Below, in pieces: positions 8,097-16,530 of a stretch of DNA of 64,000 bases (positions within the stretch are counted from its first letter, which is position 1; each line of letters begins with the position of its first letter). Source of the stretch: Streptomyces niveus (GTDB taxonomy: Bacteria; Actinomycetota; Actinomycetes; Streptomycetales; Streptomycetaceae); NCBI RefSeq assembly GCF_002009175.1, contig NZ_CP018047.1:1736001-1800000 (forward strand), in the 5' to 3' direction. The translations under genes were made by a program, and so were the position numbers. The notes below the pieces were generated by a model. It worked only from the letters and a program-made list of their open reading frames with translations. It searched no databases and was not told the DNA's origin.

Positions 8097-9335
8097 TCAC
8101 GGTGCGGTCTGATACCGGGGGCTGGTCGCGTGCCACTGTTTGCTGCCGCCCATCCACGCCCACAGCCCCGCCAGATACCGGCGCAGTTGAGGGGAGCCGG
8201 CCGCCGCGAGAACGGCGCAGTCGGCCTCGACGGTGTGCATGAGTTCGTCGTGGATGGCGGCCGTGCGGTCGACGGCCTCTTGCAGCGAGCAGTTGTCCTC
8301 GGTGGCGATGAGGTTGGGCAGGTTGGTGTCTCCGGGATCTTCCTTGGCCATCGAATAGATGTCGTTGAGCAGGACGTTGGCCATGCCCGCGTAGAGGTAG
8401 GTGCGCCGCACGGTGGGATCGGCGAACTCATGGGCCGGCAGTTCGTAACCGCCGACCGGGTCGATCAGCACCATGCAGGGGTAGAAGGCGTTCTCGTAGC
8501 GGTGCAGCAGGTACTCCCACACCGCGGGCCTGCGTTCGCTGTTTCGCCATTCGGCTTCCTGCCCGTATCCGACGAACATGACGGCGAGTTCGTGGCGCAG
8601 ACGTGCCATTTGAGTGGTGCTGGCGATCTGGGAGAGATGGGCGAGGCTGGACCGGAAGGCGCGCAGGACGGGTTGTTGCCGTACGACATCCTCGAACTGG
8701 GCGAGATAGCGGGTGGGGAGCCGGACGGGGTCGACCACCGCGTGGGTCATCGCGAGGCGGGAGCCCAGGAGTTCGGGTTCCGTGTCGTCGCCTTCGTCGA
8801 CCCAGTGGTCGTCCACGGACCACTCCGCGAGTCCGCAGCGGGCGGCGGCCATGAGGCGGTCGGGGTCGTCGCAGTCGGGGTGGGCGAGCATGAACAGGCG
8901 CCCGAACTGGTGTGTGCGCAGGCGTTCGAGGCGCCCGGTGAAGATCCCGATCTCCTCGGCCCAGTCGACCAGGCGGTTGTTGACCTCCTCACCGAGGGCG
9001 GTGTCGTCCCGCAGGGCGTCGGGGCAGTAGAGGGGCGGGATGCGCACCGCCGTTTCGGCACCCGTCCCCGTACCGGCGTCGGTGCCGGCGTCCGTGGCCT
9101 TGCGCCTGTCCGTGCTCCGACCGGCCGGCCGGCCGCTCTCCTCCGACGGGCCGAGGGAGTGAAAGGCACGGGCGGCGGCCGTGCCCAGCCCCGCGGGGCC
9201 GGCCAGCAGCCGTTCGAGCGCGGGGGAAGGAGGCGGAGCCGGCAGTGCTTGGGCCCTGGGGAGGACCGGTGGACGTGCGGGCGGTGGTCCGTGCCACGCC
9301 GACGGGGGGCCGTCGGCCCCGCTGGTTCCGGACAT
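8097..9335 (-). CDS. 2-methylisoborneol synthase (class I terpene cyclase, probable encapsulin cargo)
   Basis: Encodes 412 residues from ATG 9335. The cyclase core carries the Mg-binding acidic motif DDHWVDEG (175-182) and the second metal motif NDIYSMAKE (324-332). The N-terminal ~95 residues are Pro/Ala-rich and low complexity, with a conserved-looking block ALERLLAGPAGLGTAAAR (39-56) and a TDAGTDAGTGTGAE stretch. In family 2B encapsulin systems this disordered N-terminus is thought to carry the cargo-loading signal; that role here is inference. The reaction is 2-methyl-GPP to 2-methylisoborneol, the earthy odorant. It sits between the shell gene and the methyltransferase gene. Confidence 0.95.
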   Translation of the reverse strand: MSGTSGADGPPSAWHGPPPARPPVLPRAQALPAPPPSPALERLLAGPAGLGTAAARAFHSLGPSEESGRPAGRSTDRRKATDAGTDAGTGTGAETAVRIPPLYCPDALRDDTALGEEVNNRLVDWAEEIGIFTGRLERLRTHQFGRLFMLAHPDCDDPDRLMAAARCGLAEWSVDDHWVDEGDDTEPELLGSRLAMTHAVVDPVRLPTRYLAQFEDVVRQQPVLRAFRSSLAHLSQIASTTQMARLRHELAVMFVGYGQEAEWRNSERRPAVWEYLLHRYENAFYPCMVLIDPVGGYELPAHEFADPTVRRTYLYAGMANVLLNDIYSMAKEDPGDTNLPNLIATEDNCSLQEAVDRTAAIHDELMHTVEADCAVLAAAGSPQLRRYLAGLWAWMGGSKQWHATSPRYQTAP

Positions 9336-9433
9336 GCGTGAGGTGCCTTTCGGACGGGGGCAGGTTGGCGCACCCGCCGGCGGCCCGGGGGTGCGGGCCG
9401 ACGCGGGGCGGGGTGGGGCGCAGGGGGCCGGTA

Positions 9434-10846
9434 TCAGTGCCAGCGGCCGACTTCGACGTTCTCCAGGATGCCGAGCGCGTCGGGAACCAGAATCGCGGCG
9501 GAGTAGTGCGCGGTGACGAGGTAGGAGATGATCGCCTGCTCGTCGATGCCGGTGAACCGCACCGACAGGCTCGGCTCGATCTCGTCCGGGATGCCCGTCT
9601 GCCGCAGCCCGATCACACCTTGGTCGTCCTCCCCCGTACGCATGCACATGATCGAGGTCGTACGGGCCTCGGTCACGGGGATCTTCCCGCACGGATAGAT
9701 CGGCACGCCGCGCCAGGAGGGGACCCGATGGCCGTCGACGTCCACCGGCTCCATGAGCAGCCCGCGTCTGTTGCACTCGCGGCCGAACGCGGCGATGGCG
9801 CGGGGATGGGCGAGGAAGAACTTGTTGCCGCGCCGACGCGAGAGGAGTTCGTCCATGTCGTCGGGTGTCGGAGCCCCGTCGTGGGGCTGGATGCGCTGCG
9901 CGTAGTCGCAGTTGTTCAGCAGCCCGAACTCCTTGTTGTTGACGAGCTCGTACTCCTGGCGCTCGCGCAACGCCTCAAGGGTCAGGCGCAGTTGCTGCTC
10001 GGTCTGGTTCATCGGATCGTTGAACAGGTCCGCGACACGGCTCTGGACCTTGAGGACCGTCTGCGCGATGGAGAGCCCGTACTCGCGCGGCTTCGGCTCG
10101 TAGTCGACATAGCTGTGGGGGACGCGTGGCTCACCCACGTGTCCGGCCGAGAGGTCGATCGCGGCCTCGCCGTACGCGTTGGTGCGCTGTCCCGGGATCG
10201 CCGCGCCGGCCCGCAGATGGCTTCGCAGGGAGTCGTCGCGTGCGGCGAGGCTGTCGACGTCCGCACGGGAGAGCACCAGTACCGTGCAGGCGGTGGTGGC
10301 TCGGAAGGCGCAGTCCCAGGGCGCGTCCGCACCGGTCAGGGACTCGTCGCCGAAGTACGCGCCGTCGGACAGGACGTCCAGTCCGGTGTCCTCGCCGTAG
10401 GGCCCGGTGCCGACCTTGTCGACGCGGCCGTGCGCCAGCAGGAAGACGCGGTCCTTCGCGTCACCGGCCCGGACCAGCACCGCGCCGGGCTCGAACTCGA
10501 CCTGCTCGCAACGGCCCGCCAGCTCGTCCAGCACCGCGTCGTCGCCGTAGTCCCTGAACGCGGGCAGCTCCCGCAGCCCGGCCGGGACGACCGCGACCCG
10601 CCCACCGGTCTGTACGAACGTCACGCGGCCGTCTCCCACCGCGTAACTCAACCGCCGGTTCACCCGGTACGTGCCGCCCCGCACGTCCACCCACGGCAGC
10701 ATCCTCATCAGCCACCGCGACGAGGTCTCCTGCATCTGCGGAACGGACTTCGCGATCGTCGCCAGATTCCGCGCGGCGGCGGTCGCCAGGCTCTGCTGCC
10801 CGGACGCCTGCGCCAGTACGGCTTCCCGGTCGGCTTCAACGGTCAT
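9434..10846 (-). CDS. Family 2B encapsulin shell protein with cyclic-nucleotide-binding domain (EshA/EshB type)
   Basis: Encodes 470 residues from ATG 10846. A cNMP-binding domain at about 105-215 ([33 protein letters not shown]) is flanked by an N-terminal arm ([13 protein letters not shown]) and a long C-terminal region with YDEPKPR-like, [25 protein letters not shown] and [14 protein letters not shown] segments. This layout matches the HK97-fold family 2B encapsulin, in which the cNBD is an insertion displayed on the shell. It is the first gene of the operon with the 2-MIB cyclase and the GPP methyltransferase. Older annotations call it a cyclic nucleotide-binding protein. Confidence 0.9.
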   Translation of the reverse strand: MTVEADREAVLAQASGQQSLATAAARNLATIAKSVPQMQETSSRWLMRMLPWVDVRGGTYRVNRRLSYAVGDGRVTFVQTGGRVAVVPAGLRELPAFRDYGDDAVLDELAGRCEQVEFEPGAVLVRAGDAKDRVFLLAHGRVDKVGTGPYGEDTGLDVLSDGAYFGDESLTGADAPWDCAFRATTACTVLVLSRADVDSLAARDDSLRSHLRAGAAIPGQRTNAYGEAAIDLSAGHVGEPRVPHSYVDYEPKPREYGLSIAQTVLKVQSRVADLFNDPMNQTEQQLRLTLEALRERQEYELVNNKEFGLLNNCDYAQRIQPHDGAPTPDDMDELLSRRRGNKFFLAHPRAIAAFGRECNRRGLLMEPVDVDGHRVPSWRGVPIYPCGKIPVTEARTTSIMCMRTGEDDQGVIGLRQTGIPDEIEPSLSVRFTGIDEQAIISYLVTAHYSAAILVPDALGILENVEVGRWH

Positions 10847-10914
10847 ATGTGTTCCTCAGCCCTCCTGTAGGTACGCCGAATTACCCTCCCTCCTGCCTGC
10901 TTCACCTGTCATCA

Positions 10915-10928
10915 CACGAAAGGACGTG
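10915..10928. promoter_or_regulatory. Palindrome CACG-N6-CGTG upstream of encapsulin operon
   Basis: CACG AAAGGA CGTG lies about 70 bp upstream of the encapsulin start in the 203-bp gap. It could be an operator. The repeat arms are short, so it may be chance. Confidence 0.3.
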
Positions 10929-10998
10929 AATGCCCTGACGGCGGGCGGGGTACCCGGCCAGCAGTGACGTTTCTCCGCACAAATGTCCACGACGGCAA

Positions 10999-11021
10999 CT
11001 CGCCGAAATACCTCCGGCGAG
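10999..11021. terminator. Hairpin downstream of the serine protease gene
   Basis: 7-bp perfect inverted repeat CTCGCCG / CGGCGAG with a 9-nt loop, starting about 28 nt past the protease stop and separating it from the encapsulin promoter region. Confidence 0.5.
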
Positions 11022-11049
11022 GCCGCCCGCGGAGCGGCTGTACGCCCGG

Positions 11050-11982
11050 TCAGCTCTTCTGGGCCTTGTCGTAGACCTTCTTGGCGGTCGTTCCCAGCAC
11101 CTCTCCGTACATCTTGGTCGGGGTCAGGGCGTCCAGCGACGCGTTGACCGAGACCAGGACACCCTTGCCGGTCTTGGTGTCGAAGTCGGCCAGCCACGGG
11201 CCGCCGCTGGAGCCGCCGGTCATGTCGCAGGGGATCGCCTGCATGCCGGACTCCTTCTTCGCCGTACCGACGCAGCGCAGAAGCTCCTCGCCGAGCTGCG
11301 GGCGGGTGGCGGAGTAGCCGAGGGCGGAGACGGTGCCGCCGACGGCGCGGTTGAAGGCGACGGGCAGGCCGCCCACGACGTCGGTCAGCTTCTTGCCGTT
11401 CTTGTCCGCGTCCACGACCAGCGCGGCCACGTCGTTGGTGGAGTCCGTCTCCCAGGCGCGCGGGGTCGCGACGCTGCGAACGGCGAAAGTGCCGTGCGGC
11501 TTCTTGCCCTTGTTGTAGCCGGGGACGAACACCATCGTCGTGTTGGTGTTGCCCGGCGAGGAACCCAGCCGCACGCAGTGGGCGGCAGTCAGGGCGGCGG
11601 AGCGGTTGGCGCTCTTGACGGCGGTGGCCGTGCACCAGGTGTCGGCGCCCCTTGAGTTGACGAAGAACAGCCGGCCCACGGTCTTCGGAGCGGTGCCCCG
11701 GTACGGCTTCGCCTTCGGCCCTGTCGGACCGAGATCCACGGACTTCCCAACCGCCTTGATACGGGCGGGAGTCCAGTACGCGAGGGCTTCCCGGCGCTCC
11801 TTGGCCGTGTACTTCATGACGGAGACCGGGTCGGCCGGGGCGGCGAGGGTCTGACCGGCCACGGCCGTCGCCGGGAGCGGGGCGGCGAGGACCAGAGCCG
11901 TACCGGTCACGACGAGTGCCGTGGCCCGGCCACGGAGGCGCCGCATCAGGGAAGTTGCTGTCTCGGAGGATGTCTCGGACAT
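11050..11982 (-). CDS. Secreted trypsin-like serine peptidase
   Basis: Encodes 310 residues from ATG 11982, with a GAGGAG ribosome-binding site 9 nt upstream. The signal peptide contains an Arg pair, then a hydrophobic core, ending near ATAVA-GQ (about residue 42). A prosegment follows. The chymotrypsin-fold triad is visible as TAAHC (His), NDVAAL (Asp) and GGSSGGPW (Ser). A CVGTAK and IPCDM cysteine pair could form a disulfide. The family is V8/glutamyl-endopeptidase-like secreted proteases. It is divergently transcribed from the pilin-like gene, with 282 bp between them. The substrate is unknown. Confidence 0.9.
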   Translation of the reverse strand: MSETSSETATSLMRRLRGRATALVVTGTALVLAAPLPATAVAGQTLAAPADPVSVMKYTAKERREALAYWTPARIKAVGKSVDLGPTGPKAKPYRGTAPKTVGRLFFVNSRGADTWCTATAVKSANRSAALTAAHCVRLGSSPGNTNTTMVFVPGYNKGKKPHGTFAVRSVATPRAWETDSTNDVAALVVDADKNGKKLTDVVGGLPVAFNRAVGGTVSALGYSATRPQLGEELLRCVGTAKKESGMQAIPCDMTGGSSGGPWLADFDTKTGKGVLVSVNASLDALTPTKMYGEVLGTTAKKVYDKAQKS

Positions 11983-12264
11983 GGCAGGTGTCTCCTCGGC
12001 TGGTGCGGTACGTGGTTGACGGTCGGTGCTCGGCGGTCGGTGGCTCGCGATCCGCCCGGCAAGAGCGGAGAAGGCGCCCGCCCGGTTCGCGCCGTCGATG
12101 ATCTGTGACACAACTGCGGGACAGCTGGGTCCCCACCTGCCGAATTGGGCCCGGCGTATGGGCCTTCGGACCCTGCTCGCGGGCCCGGGTGCCGTCCTTA
12201 CAGTGCGATTCCCGGCGGGTGTACGGCCTGACGGCGACCGGAGCCGGCCACGACGAGGTGACAC

Positions 12265-12755
12265 GTGCAAGGCAGCGACGAGAGACACGGGATACGCCGA
12301 GGACTACGAACGAGCGCGGGAGCGACGGCGGTTGAGTACCTCGGGACCCTGGGCGTCGTCGCCCTCGTCACGGGGGCATCGTCGCCACCAATATCGGCGG
12401 CGACATCGCCGGATACGCGCACGAACATGTCTGCCGCATCGTGCAGATGGGGAGCGGCACCGACTACTCCGGCGATGTGCCGGGCGACGACGGCGAACGC
12501 ACCCGGTCGCTGATCGAGGAGTACGGCCGCACCTTCCCGGACACGAACATCATCGCGGTGAAGTCGTTCGACGATCTCTCCTTCACCGGAGTGTCCGGTC
12601 TGGAGCACCTGGCGGTGGTCGACGGTGTCGACGTGTTCGCCATCGACGAGGGAACCATTACCAACAACGGCGACGGCGGCTGGCAGAACTGGGGCTTCAC
12701 CGGCACGTTCGAGCATGCCGAGGACTCGAAGGAAGTGACCTTCAAACAACGCTGA
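12265..12755 (+). pseudogene. Flp/TadE-like small membrane-anchored protein, single frameshift
   Basis: Starts at GTG 12265 with a GAGG ribosome-binding site. The N-terminus contains SAGATAVEYLGTLGVVALVTG, the processing and hydrophobic region typical of Flp/type IVb pilin-like proteins of actinobacteria. At 12371-12380, in a run of five Gs, the frame changes. The sensible continuation IVATNIGGDIAGYAHEHVCRIV then runs in the next frame to TGA 12753-12755. One missing base (GGGGGCATC for GGGGGCCATC) would restore one protein of about 163 residues. Either a true frameshift mutation or a sequencing error. The C-terminal half resembles nothing I recognise. Confidence 0.6.
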
Positions 12756-12788
12756 GGGATCCCGCCGGGCCCGCCCGCCGGCTCCCCG

Positions 12789-13241
12789 TCAGCTCATGCC
12801 GCGAAGCTCCTCGACCTCGCCGCCCACCTTCGTACGGAGCTTCTTGAGCAGTCCCGGCTCGGCGCCGATGGCCCACCTCGGGCCGACGAGATAAGTACCG
12901 CCGTACATGCTCGCGGTGTCCAGCCACGTCCGTTTGAGTCTCTCCGTCGGGAAGGTCGTCACGATCCAGTTGCCCTCCGACGTGACGCAGACGGCTTCAC
13001 GGAGTTCTTCGGCGTCGGTGCGCATTTCCGCCGCGCAGCCGGTCATTGACGCGATCCTCTCGATGCTCGCGGGCGCGGCCGAGGGGACAGCCGTGGCTGT
13101 CGCCTTCCGGGGCGAGGCGCCTTCGTCGGCGGCCGGGTCCGCCGAGCACCCGATGGCCAGGGGCGCGAGGAGCGCCAGGAGGAGTGGCACGGCAAGGGCG
13201 GCCATGGTGGCGCGGGCGGGATGAGCGCGGGGTGCCGTCAC
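12789..13241 (-). CDS. Putative lipoprotein of unknown function
   Basis: Encodes 150 residues. The N-terminus has a basic region, a hydrophobic core and a lipobox (LAIGC-S), placing the acylated Cys at about residue 32. An Ala/Ser/Pro-rich linker follows, then a compact domain with cysteines at GCAAEM and AVCVTSEGNW. It ends convergent to the pilin-like gene. No family is recognised. Some actinobacterial small lipoproteins have a similar layout, but no function can be assigned. Confidence 0.7.
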   Translation of the reverse strand: MTAPRAHPARATMAALAVPLLLALLAPLAIGCSADPAADEGASPRKATATAVPSAAPASIERIASMTGCAAEMRTDAEELREAVCVTSEGNWIVTTFPTERLKRTWLDTASMYGGTYLVGPRWAIGAEPGLLKKLRTKVGGEVEELRGMS

Positions 13242-13376
13242 CGGGATTTCCTTCCTGCGGGCGGGATGTGTGGGGAGGTACGTACCGGTGAGGCGGGCCG
13301 TTCATCCGGCCGGCGCTCGGCGCGGGCGTCTCGGCGGGGCCAGGCTTGGAACCAAGCCACTAAGATGATTAGTATG

Positions 13377-13519
13377 CGTGATCGAGCCTTCGTGCGGTCG
13401 TTTCCACATCCGGATCGGCAGTGAAGGTGCCGCCAAATCCGCTGCGTCCGCGCGGAGCCGGAGGACAGCCGAGTTGTCCGTCCGGCAAGCAGCGGCCGAG
13501 GAAGAAGGAGCTCGCCTCA
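13377..13519 (+). promoter_or_regulatory. Candidate structured 5' leader of the NlpC/P60 gene
   Basis: Non-coding in every frame by eye, GC-rich, with mutually complementary blocks such as GGTGCC...GGCAGT and CGCGCGGAGCC, and a CCAAATCCG box followed by GAGCCGGAGGAC. Cell-wall hydrolase genes in Streptomyces are often preceded by c-di-AMP (ydaO) riboswitches. The boxes here only partly resemble that class and also weakly resemble cobalamin elements, so the class is unresolved. Confidence 0.35.
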
Positions 13520-14557
13520 GTGGCGTCCCACCGTCGTCCGAAGCAGCCGACCCCCACGTACACGGGCGTGATCACCGCCACCGCCGCCGCGGCCGTGGCG
13601 CTGTCGACCCAGTCGGCGTCCGCCGACCCGCTTCCCGACCCGAACAAGAAGGGCGTCCAGGCGCAGATCGACCGCCTGTACGAGGACGCGACCCAGGCCA
13701 CGGAGAAGTACAGCGGGGCGAAGGAGAAGGCCGGCAAGCTGGAGAAGCAGGTCGACGATCTCCAGGACTCGGCGGCCCGCCGTCAGGACGGTCTCAACGA
13801 ACTCCGCAACCAGCTCGGTTCGGTGGCCACCGCCCAGTACCGCAGCGGCGGGCTCGACCCCTCCGTACAGCTGATGCTCTCCACCGACCCGGACAGCTAT
13901 CTGGACAAGGCGTCCGACATGGAGCGGCTGAGCGACCGGCAGGCCGAGACGCTCAAGCAGTACCTGTCCCAGCAGCGCGCGCTTCAGCAGCAGCGGGCGC
14001 GCGCGGGCGAGCAGTTGAAGGCGCTCGAGGACACCCGTAAGGAACTTGGGAGCAAGAAGAAGGAGATCCAGGGCAAGCTGGCGAAGGCGCAGTCGCTCCT
14101 CAACTCGCTGACGGCCGAGGAGCGTGCCGAGCGGGCGGCCAAGGAAGAGCGGGTGAACCGCGACAGCGACCGTGTCGACCTCGGTAACGAGGCCAGCGCG
14201 TCACAGCGCGGCGCGGCGGCCTTCGCGGCGGCCAAGAGCCGGGTCGGCATGCCGTACGTATGGGGAGCGACCGGCCCGAACTCCTTCGACTGCTCGGGGC
14301 TGACGTCCTGGGCGTTCCAGCAGGCCGGCGTCTCCATACCCCGTACGTCCCAGGCCCAGGCGAATGTCGGCACCCGGATCAACTCCCAGAGCGCGCTCAA
14401 GCCGGGCGATCTCATCATCATGCGCACCGACCTGAGCCATGTCGGCTTCTACGCCGGGAACGGCCAGATCCTCCACTCCCCCAAGCCGGGCGCCCAGGTG
14501 CGGTACGAGTCGATCGCGCGTAGCGGCATGCCGTTCATGTGGGGCGTACGCCTCTAA
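13520..14557 (+). CDS. Secreted NlpC/P60 cell-wall hydrolase with coiled coil
   Basis: Encodes 345 residues. GTG 13520 is chosen because GAAGGAG lies 9 nt upstream; the longer frame upstream lacks coding character. The signal peptide ends at SASA-DP (about residue 35). A long Lys/Glu/Gln-rich coiled coil spans about 40-215. The NlpC/P60 domain is at 225-345, with catalytic Cys258 (FDCSGLTSW) and His307 (SHVGFYAG). The family cleaves D-Glu/meso-DAP-type peptide bonds in peptidoglycan during growth or spore germination. The coiled coil resembles the autoinhibitory RipA-type arrangement. Confidence 0.93.
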   Translation: MASHRRPKQPTPTYTGVITATAAAAVALSTQSASADPLPDPNKKGVQAQIDRLYEDATQATEKYSGAKEKAGKLEKQVDDLQDSAARRQDGLNELRNQLGSVATAQYRSGGLDPSVQLMLSTDPDSYLDKASDMERLSDRQAETLKQYLSQQRALQQQRARAGEQLKALEDTRKELGSKKKEIQGKLAKAQSLLNSLTAEERAERAAKEERVNRDSDRVDLGNEASASQRGAAAFAAAKSRVGMPYVWGATGPNSFDCSGLTSWAFQQAGVSIPRTSQAQANVGTRINSQSALKPGDLIIMRTDLSHVGFYAGNGQILHSPKPGAQVRYESIARSGMPFMWGVRL

Positions 14558-14579
14558 TGTGAGGTGTACGCCTCTAACT
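14546..14579. terminator. Terminator hairpin with stop codon in the loop plus tandem copy
   Basis: GTACGCCTC (14546-14554) can pair with GAGGTGTAC (14561-14569), with one G-U pair. The TAA of the NlpC gene forms the loop. GTACGCCTCTAA recurs 20 bp downstream, where it meets the stop of the convergent M56 gene. Confidence 0.45.
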
Positions 14580-15477
14580 ACAGTCCCGGCGGGCAGGCCA
14601 CCAGAAGGGGCAGCAGCGGCATCAGGGCGGCTGCCCCGGCCACGGTGACCCGGAACGCCGGATGTGTGCGCCGCGCGGGCGCCAGAATCCGGCGCAGCCG
14701 TACCTGCACCGTGCGTCCGCCTGCCGACAGCGCGCCCTTGGGGGCCGCGCCAGCCGAGGCCATCTCGAACATCGCGGAGACCAGCGTCCGTTGGGGATGG
14801 CGGTGCAGGGCGCCGTCGTCGGCGGCCATCTCCAGCAGCAGGGGAATCTGCTGCCCCGCGTGCCGGGCCAGCGGCACTCCCCTGAACACCACGGCGAAGG
14901 ACCGCGCCGCCGCGAGCAGCAGATGGTGACGGCCGGCGATGTGGACCCGTTCGTGCGCCACGACGGCGGCGATCTCGGCGTCGGAAAGCAGCTCGACGGC
15001 GCCGCTGCTCACCACGATCCTGGCGCGGCGGCCCGGCAGGCAGTAAGCGGCCGGGGTCGCGTGCTCAAGGACCGTGGCGCCCAGCCGCGCCGACGGCCGG
15101 CCCACCTTGTCGAGGATCTCGCGGTGCCGGGTACGAGCCGCGCGGGCGCGCAGTACGTGGTACGCGAAGGCGGCGACCTGAGCCGTCGGCACGGCCACCG
15201 AGACGACGACGCCCAGGCGCCGCACCGCGCCGGCGTCGGGCGGGCCGACCCCCAGCGCCGCACCGCACGAATAGAGGATGCCGTGCAGATGGGCGCCGGG
15301 CGTCGCGAGGTGCAGCGCGCCGAGGGCGACACATACGGAGAAGGAGAGGGCGAGCGCGAACCACACGGCGGCGGCCAGCACCGGCGCCCGGTGCGGCCAC
15401 GCGCCGCGCAGCATCACGCGCGGCGCGAGTACGCCCACGGCAGCGGCGCATCCGAGCAGCGCGGGAGCCGCGTTCAC
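14578..15477 (-). CDS. M56/BlaR1-like membrane metallopeptidase
   Basis: Encodes 299 residues from GTG 15477, which overlaps the stop of the BlaI-type regulator (GTGA). It has hydrophobic spans near 10-55, 75-95 and at the C-terminus. The zinc motif HERVH (HExxH) lies near residue 180 in VVAHERVHIAGRHH, and LEMAADDGAL supplies a downstream acidic ligand candidate. No extracellular penicillin-binding sensor domain follows. It is shorter than true BlaR1, as is usual for the many BlaI-M56 pairs of actinobacteria. It probably acts as a signal-dependent protease that relieves repression by its partner. The signal is unknown. Confidence 0.88.
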   Translation of the reverse strand: MNAAPALLGCAAAVGVLAPRVMLRGAWPHRAPVLAAAVWFALALSFSVCVALGALHLATPGAHLHGILYSCGAALGVGPPDAGAVRRLGVVVSVAVPTAQVAAFAYHVLRARAARTRHREILDKVGRPSARLGATVLEHATPAAYCLPGRRARIVVSSGAVELLSDAEIAAVVAHERVHIAGRHHLLLAAARSFAVVFRGVPLARHAGQQIPLLLEMAADDGALHRHPQRTLVSAMFEMASAGAAPKGALSAGGRTVQVRLRRILAPARRTHPAFRVTVAGAAALMPLLPLLVACPPGL

Positions 15478-15842
15478 GGCTCGACGTCGCGGCCCACGGC
15501 CCGCAACGCCTCGCGCAGCGCGGCCACTTCGTCGTCCGACATGCGTTCCACGAAGTGCGCCAGCGCGGCCGGGCGGTCCTGGCTCGCTCCCAGCGCGTCC
15601 TCCATGAGAGCGGCCGAGTACGCCTCCCGGCTGCGCACCGGGGTGTAGAGCCATGCCTGGCCCTGCTTCTGCCTGGTCAGCCACCCCTTGGTGTGGAGAA
15701 TCGAAGCCACCGTCATGACGGTCGTGTAGGCGGCGGGGCGGCGTGTATTGATGTCGTCGACCACCTCACGCACGGTGGCGGGCCGTCCCCACTTCCACAG
15801 GCAGTCCATGATCTCGGCCTCCAGGTCCCCCAACCGCCGCAC
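15474..15842 (-). CDS. BlaI/MecI/CopY-family transcriptional repressor
   Basis: Encodes 122 residues. Winged-helix N-domain: LGDLEAEIMDCLWKWGRPATVREVVDDI, then TTVMTVASILHTKGWLTR. The C-terminal helical part serves dimerisation and is the usual site of proteolytic inactivation by the M56 partner. The two genes overlap at 15474-15477. A perfect inverted repeat 35 bp upstream of the start is a likely autoregulatory operator. Confidence 0.93.
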   Translation of the reverse strand: MRRLGDLEAEIMDCLWKWGRPATVREVVDDINTRRPAAYTTVMTVASILHTKGWLTRQKQGQAWLYTPVRSREAYSAALMEDALGASQDRPAALAHFVERMSDDEVAALREALRAVGRDVEP

Positions 15843-15876
15843 TTCCGCGATTCCTTCCGCCGTCTTCCGCGCCGTG

Positions 15877-15897
15877 GCCTACCCGACCATCGTAGGC
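15877..15897. promoter_or_regulatory. Candidate BlaI operator
   Basis: GCCTAC-N9-GTAGGC, a perfect 6-bp dyad, is centred about 45 bp upstream of the BlaI-type start. BlaI family operators are dyads containing TAC...GTA, so this is the natural candidate for autoregulation. Confidence 0.5.
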
Positions 15898-15994
15898 GCG
15901 CCCCGGCGCGGAACCGGCACGCCGGAGCTCACACGGTCAGTCCGTCGGTGCAGGCCGCGCCGGGCTCGGGGGTCTGCTCGGCTCGGACGGGTTC

Positions 15995-16507
15995 TCAGAG
16001 CGGGAGGAAGGCGTTGGCGCCGGGCCGGTGCTGGAGCGTGGTGCCCGTCCCGATCTCGTGGAACCACGCGTGCAGGCGCAGTGTGCCGTCGACCAGCCGG
16101 GGCGCGACACATGGGTAGTCGCTCAGGACATCGAGCTGCTGGACGACATGCCAGTGTCCGGCGGCCGTGATGTCGCCTGCCGTGCCGGCGGAGCCCACCG
16201 CCTCGCAGTGGGAGTGGCCGCAGACGATGATGTCGGCGATCCGCAGTCCCTCGACGGCGAACTCGATCGTCGCCGCCTCACCGGAAGGATCTTCGGGGTC
16301 GAAGCGGGGAACCGTACCGCCGTGGGTCCGAAGTTCAAGCAGGTCTCCGGGCCGGCTGCCGGTGATCAGGGCGGGCACGAGACGCGCGTCGGAGCACGTG
16401 ATGATCATGACGTACGGGGCATGCCCTGCCGCGAGGCGGTCGAGGTCGACGCTGTACGCGGCGGCGCGGGCGCTGTAGGTACGTGCGTGATCTCTGAACC
16501 GCTCCAT
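15995..16507 (-). CDS. Beta-class carbonic anhydrase
   Basis: Encodes 170 residues. ATG 16507 is preferred because GGAGGAG lies 9 nt upstream; a GTG at 16534 overlapping the DsbA-like stop is an alternative. Zinc and catalytic motifs are ITCSDARLVP (Cys, Asp-Arg dyad) and CGHSHC (His, Cys). The reaction is reversible hydration of CO2. It is the last gene of a run with the DsbA-like, CtaG/CopD and CopC genes, which is an unusual context. No signal peptide, so cytoplasmic. Confidence 0.92.
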   Translation of the reverse strand: MERFRDHARTYSARAAAYSVDLDRLAAGHAPYVMIITCSDARLVPALITGSRPGDLLELRTHGGTVPRFDPEDPSGEAATIEFAVEGLRIADIIVCGHSHCEAVGSAGTAGDITAAGHWHVVQQLDVLSDYPCVAPRLVDGTLRLHAWFHEIGTGTTLQHRPGANAFLPL

Positions 16508-16530
16508 CAGGAACGGCTCCTCCCGCGCGT

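Noticed and set aside
10915..10928. Cyclic-AMP receptor (Crp) site for the encapsulin operon
   Set aside because: Arms CACG/CGTG are short and lack the TGTGA/TCACA half-sites; kept only as a low-confidence dyad.
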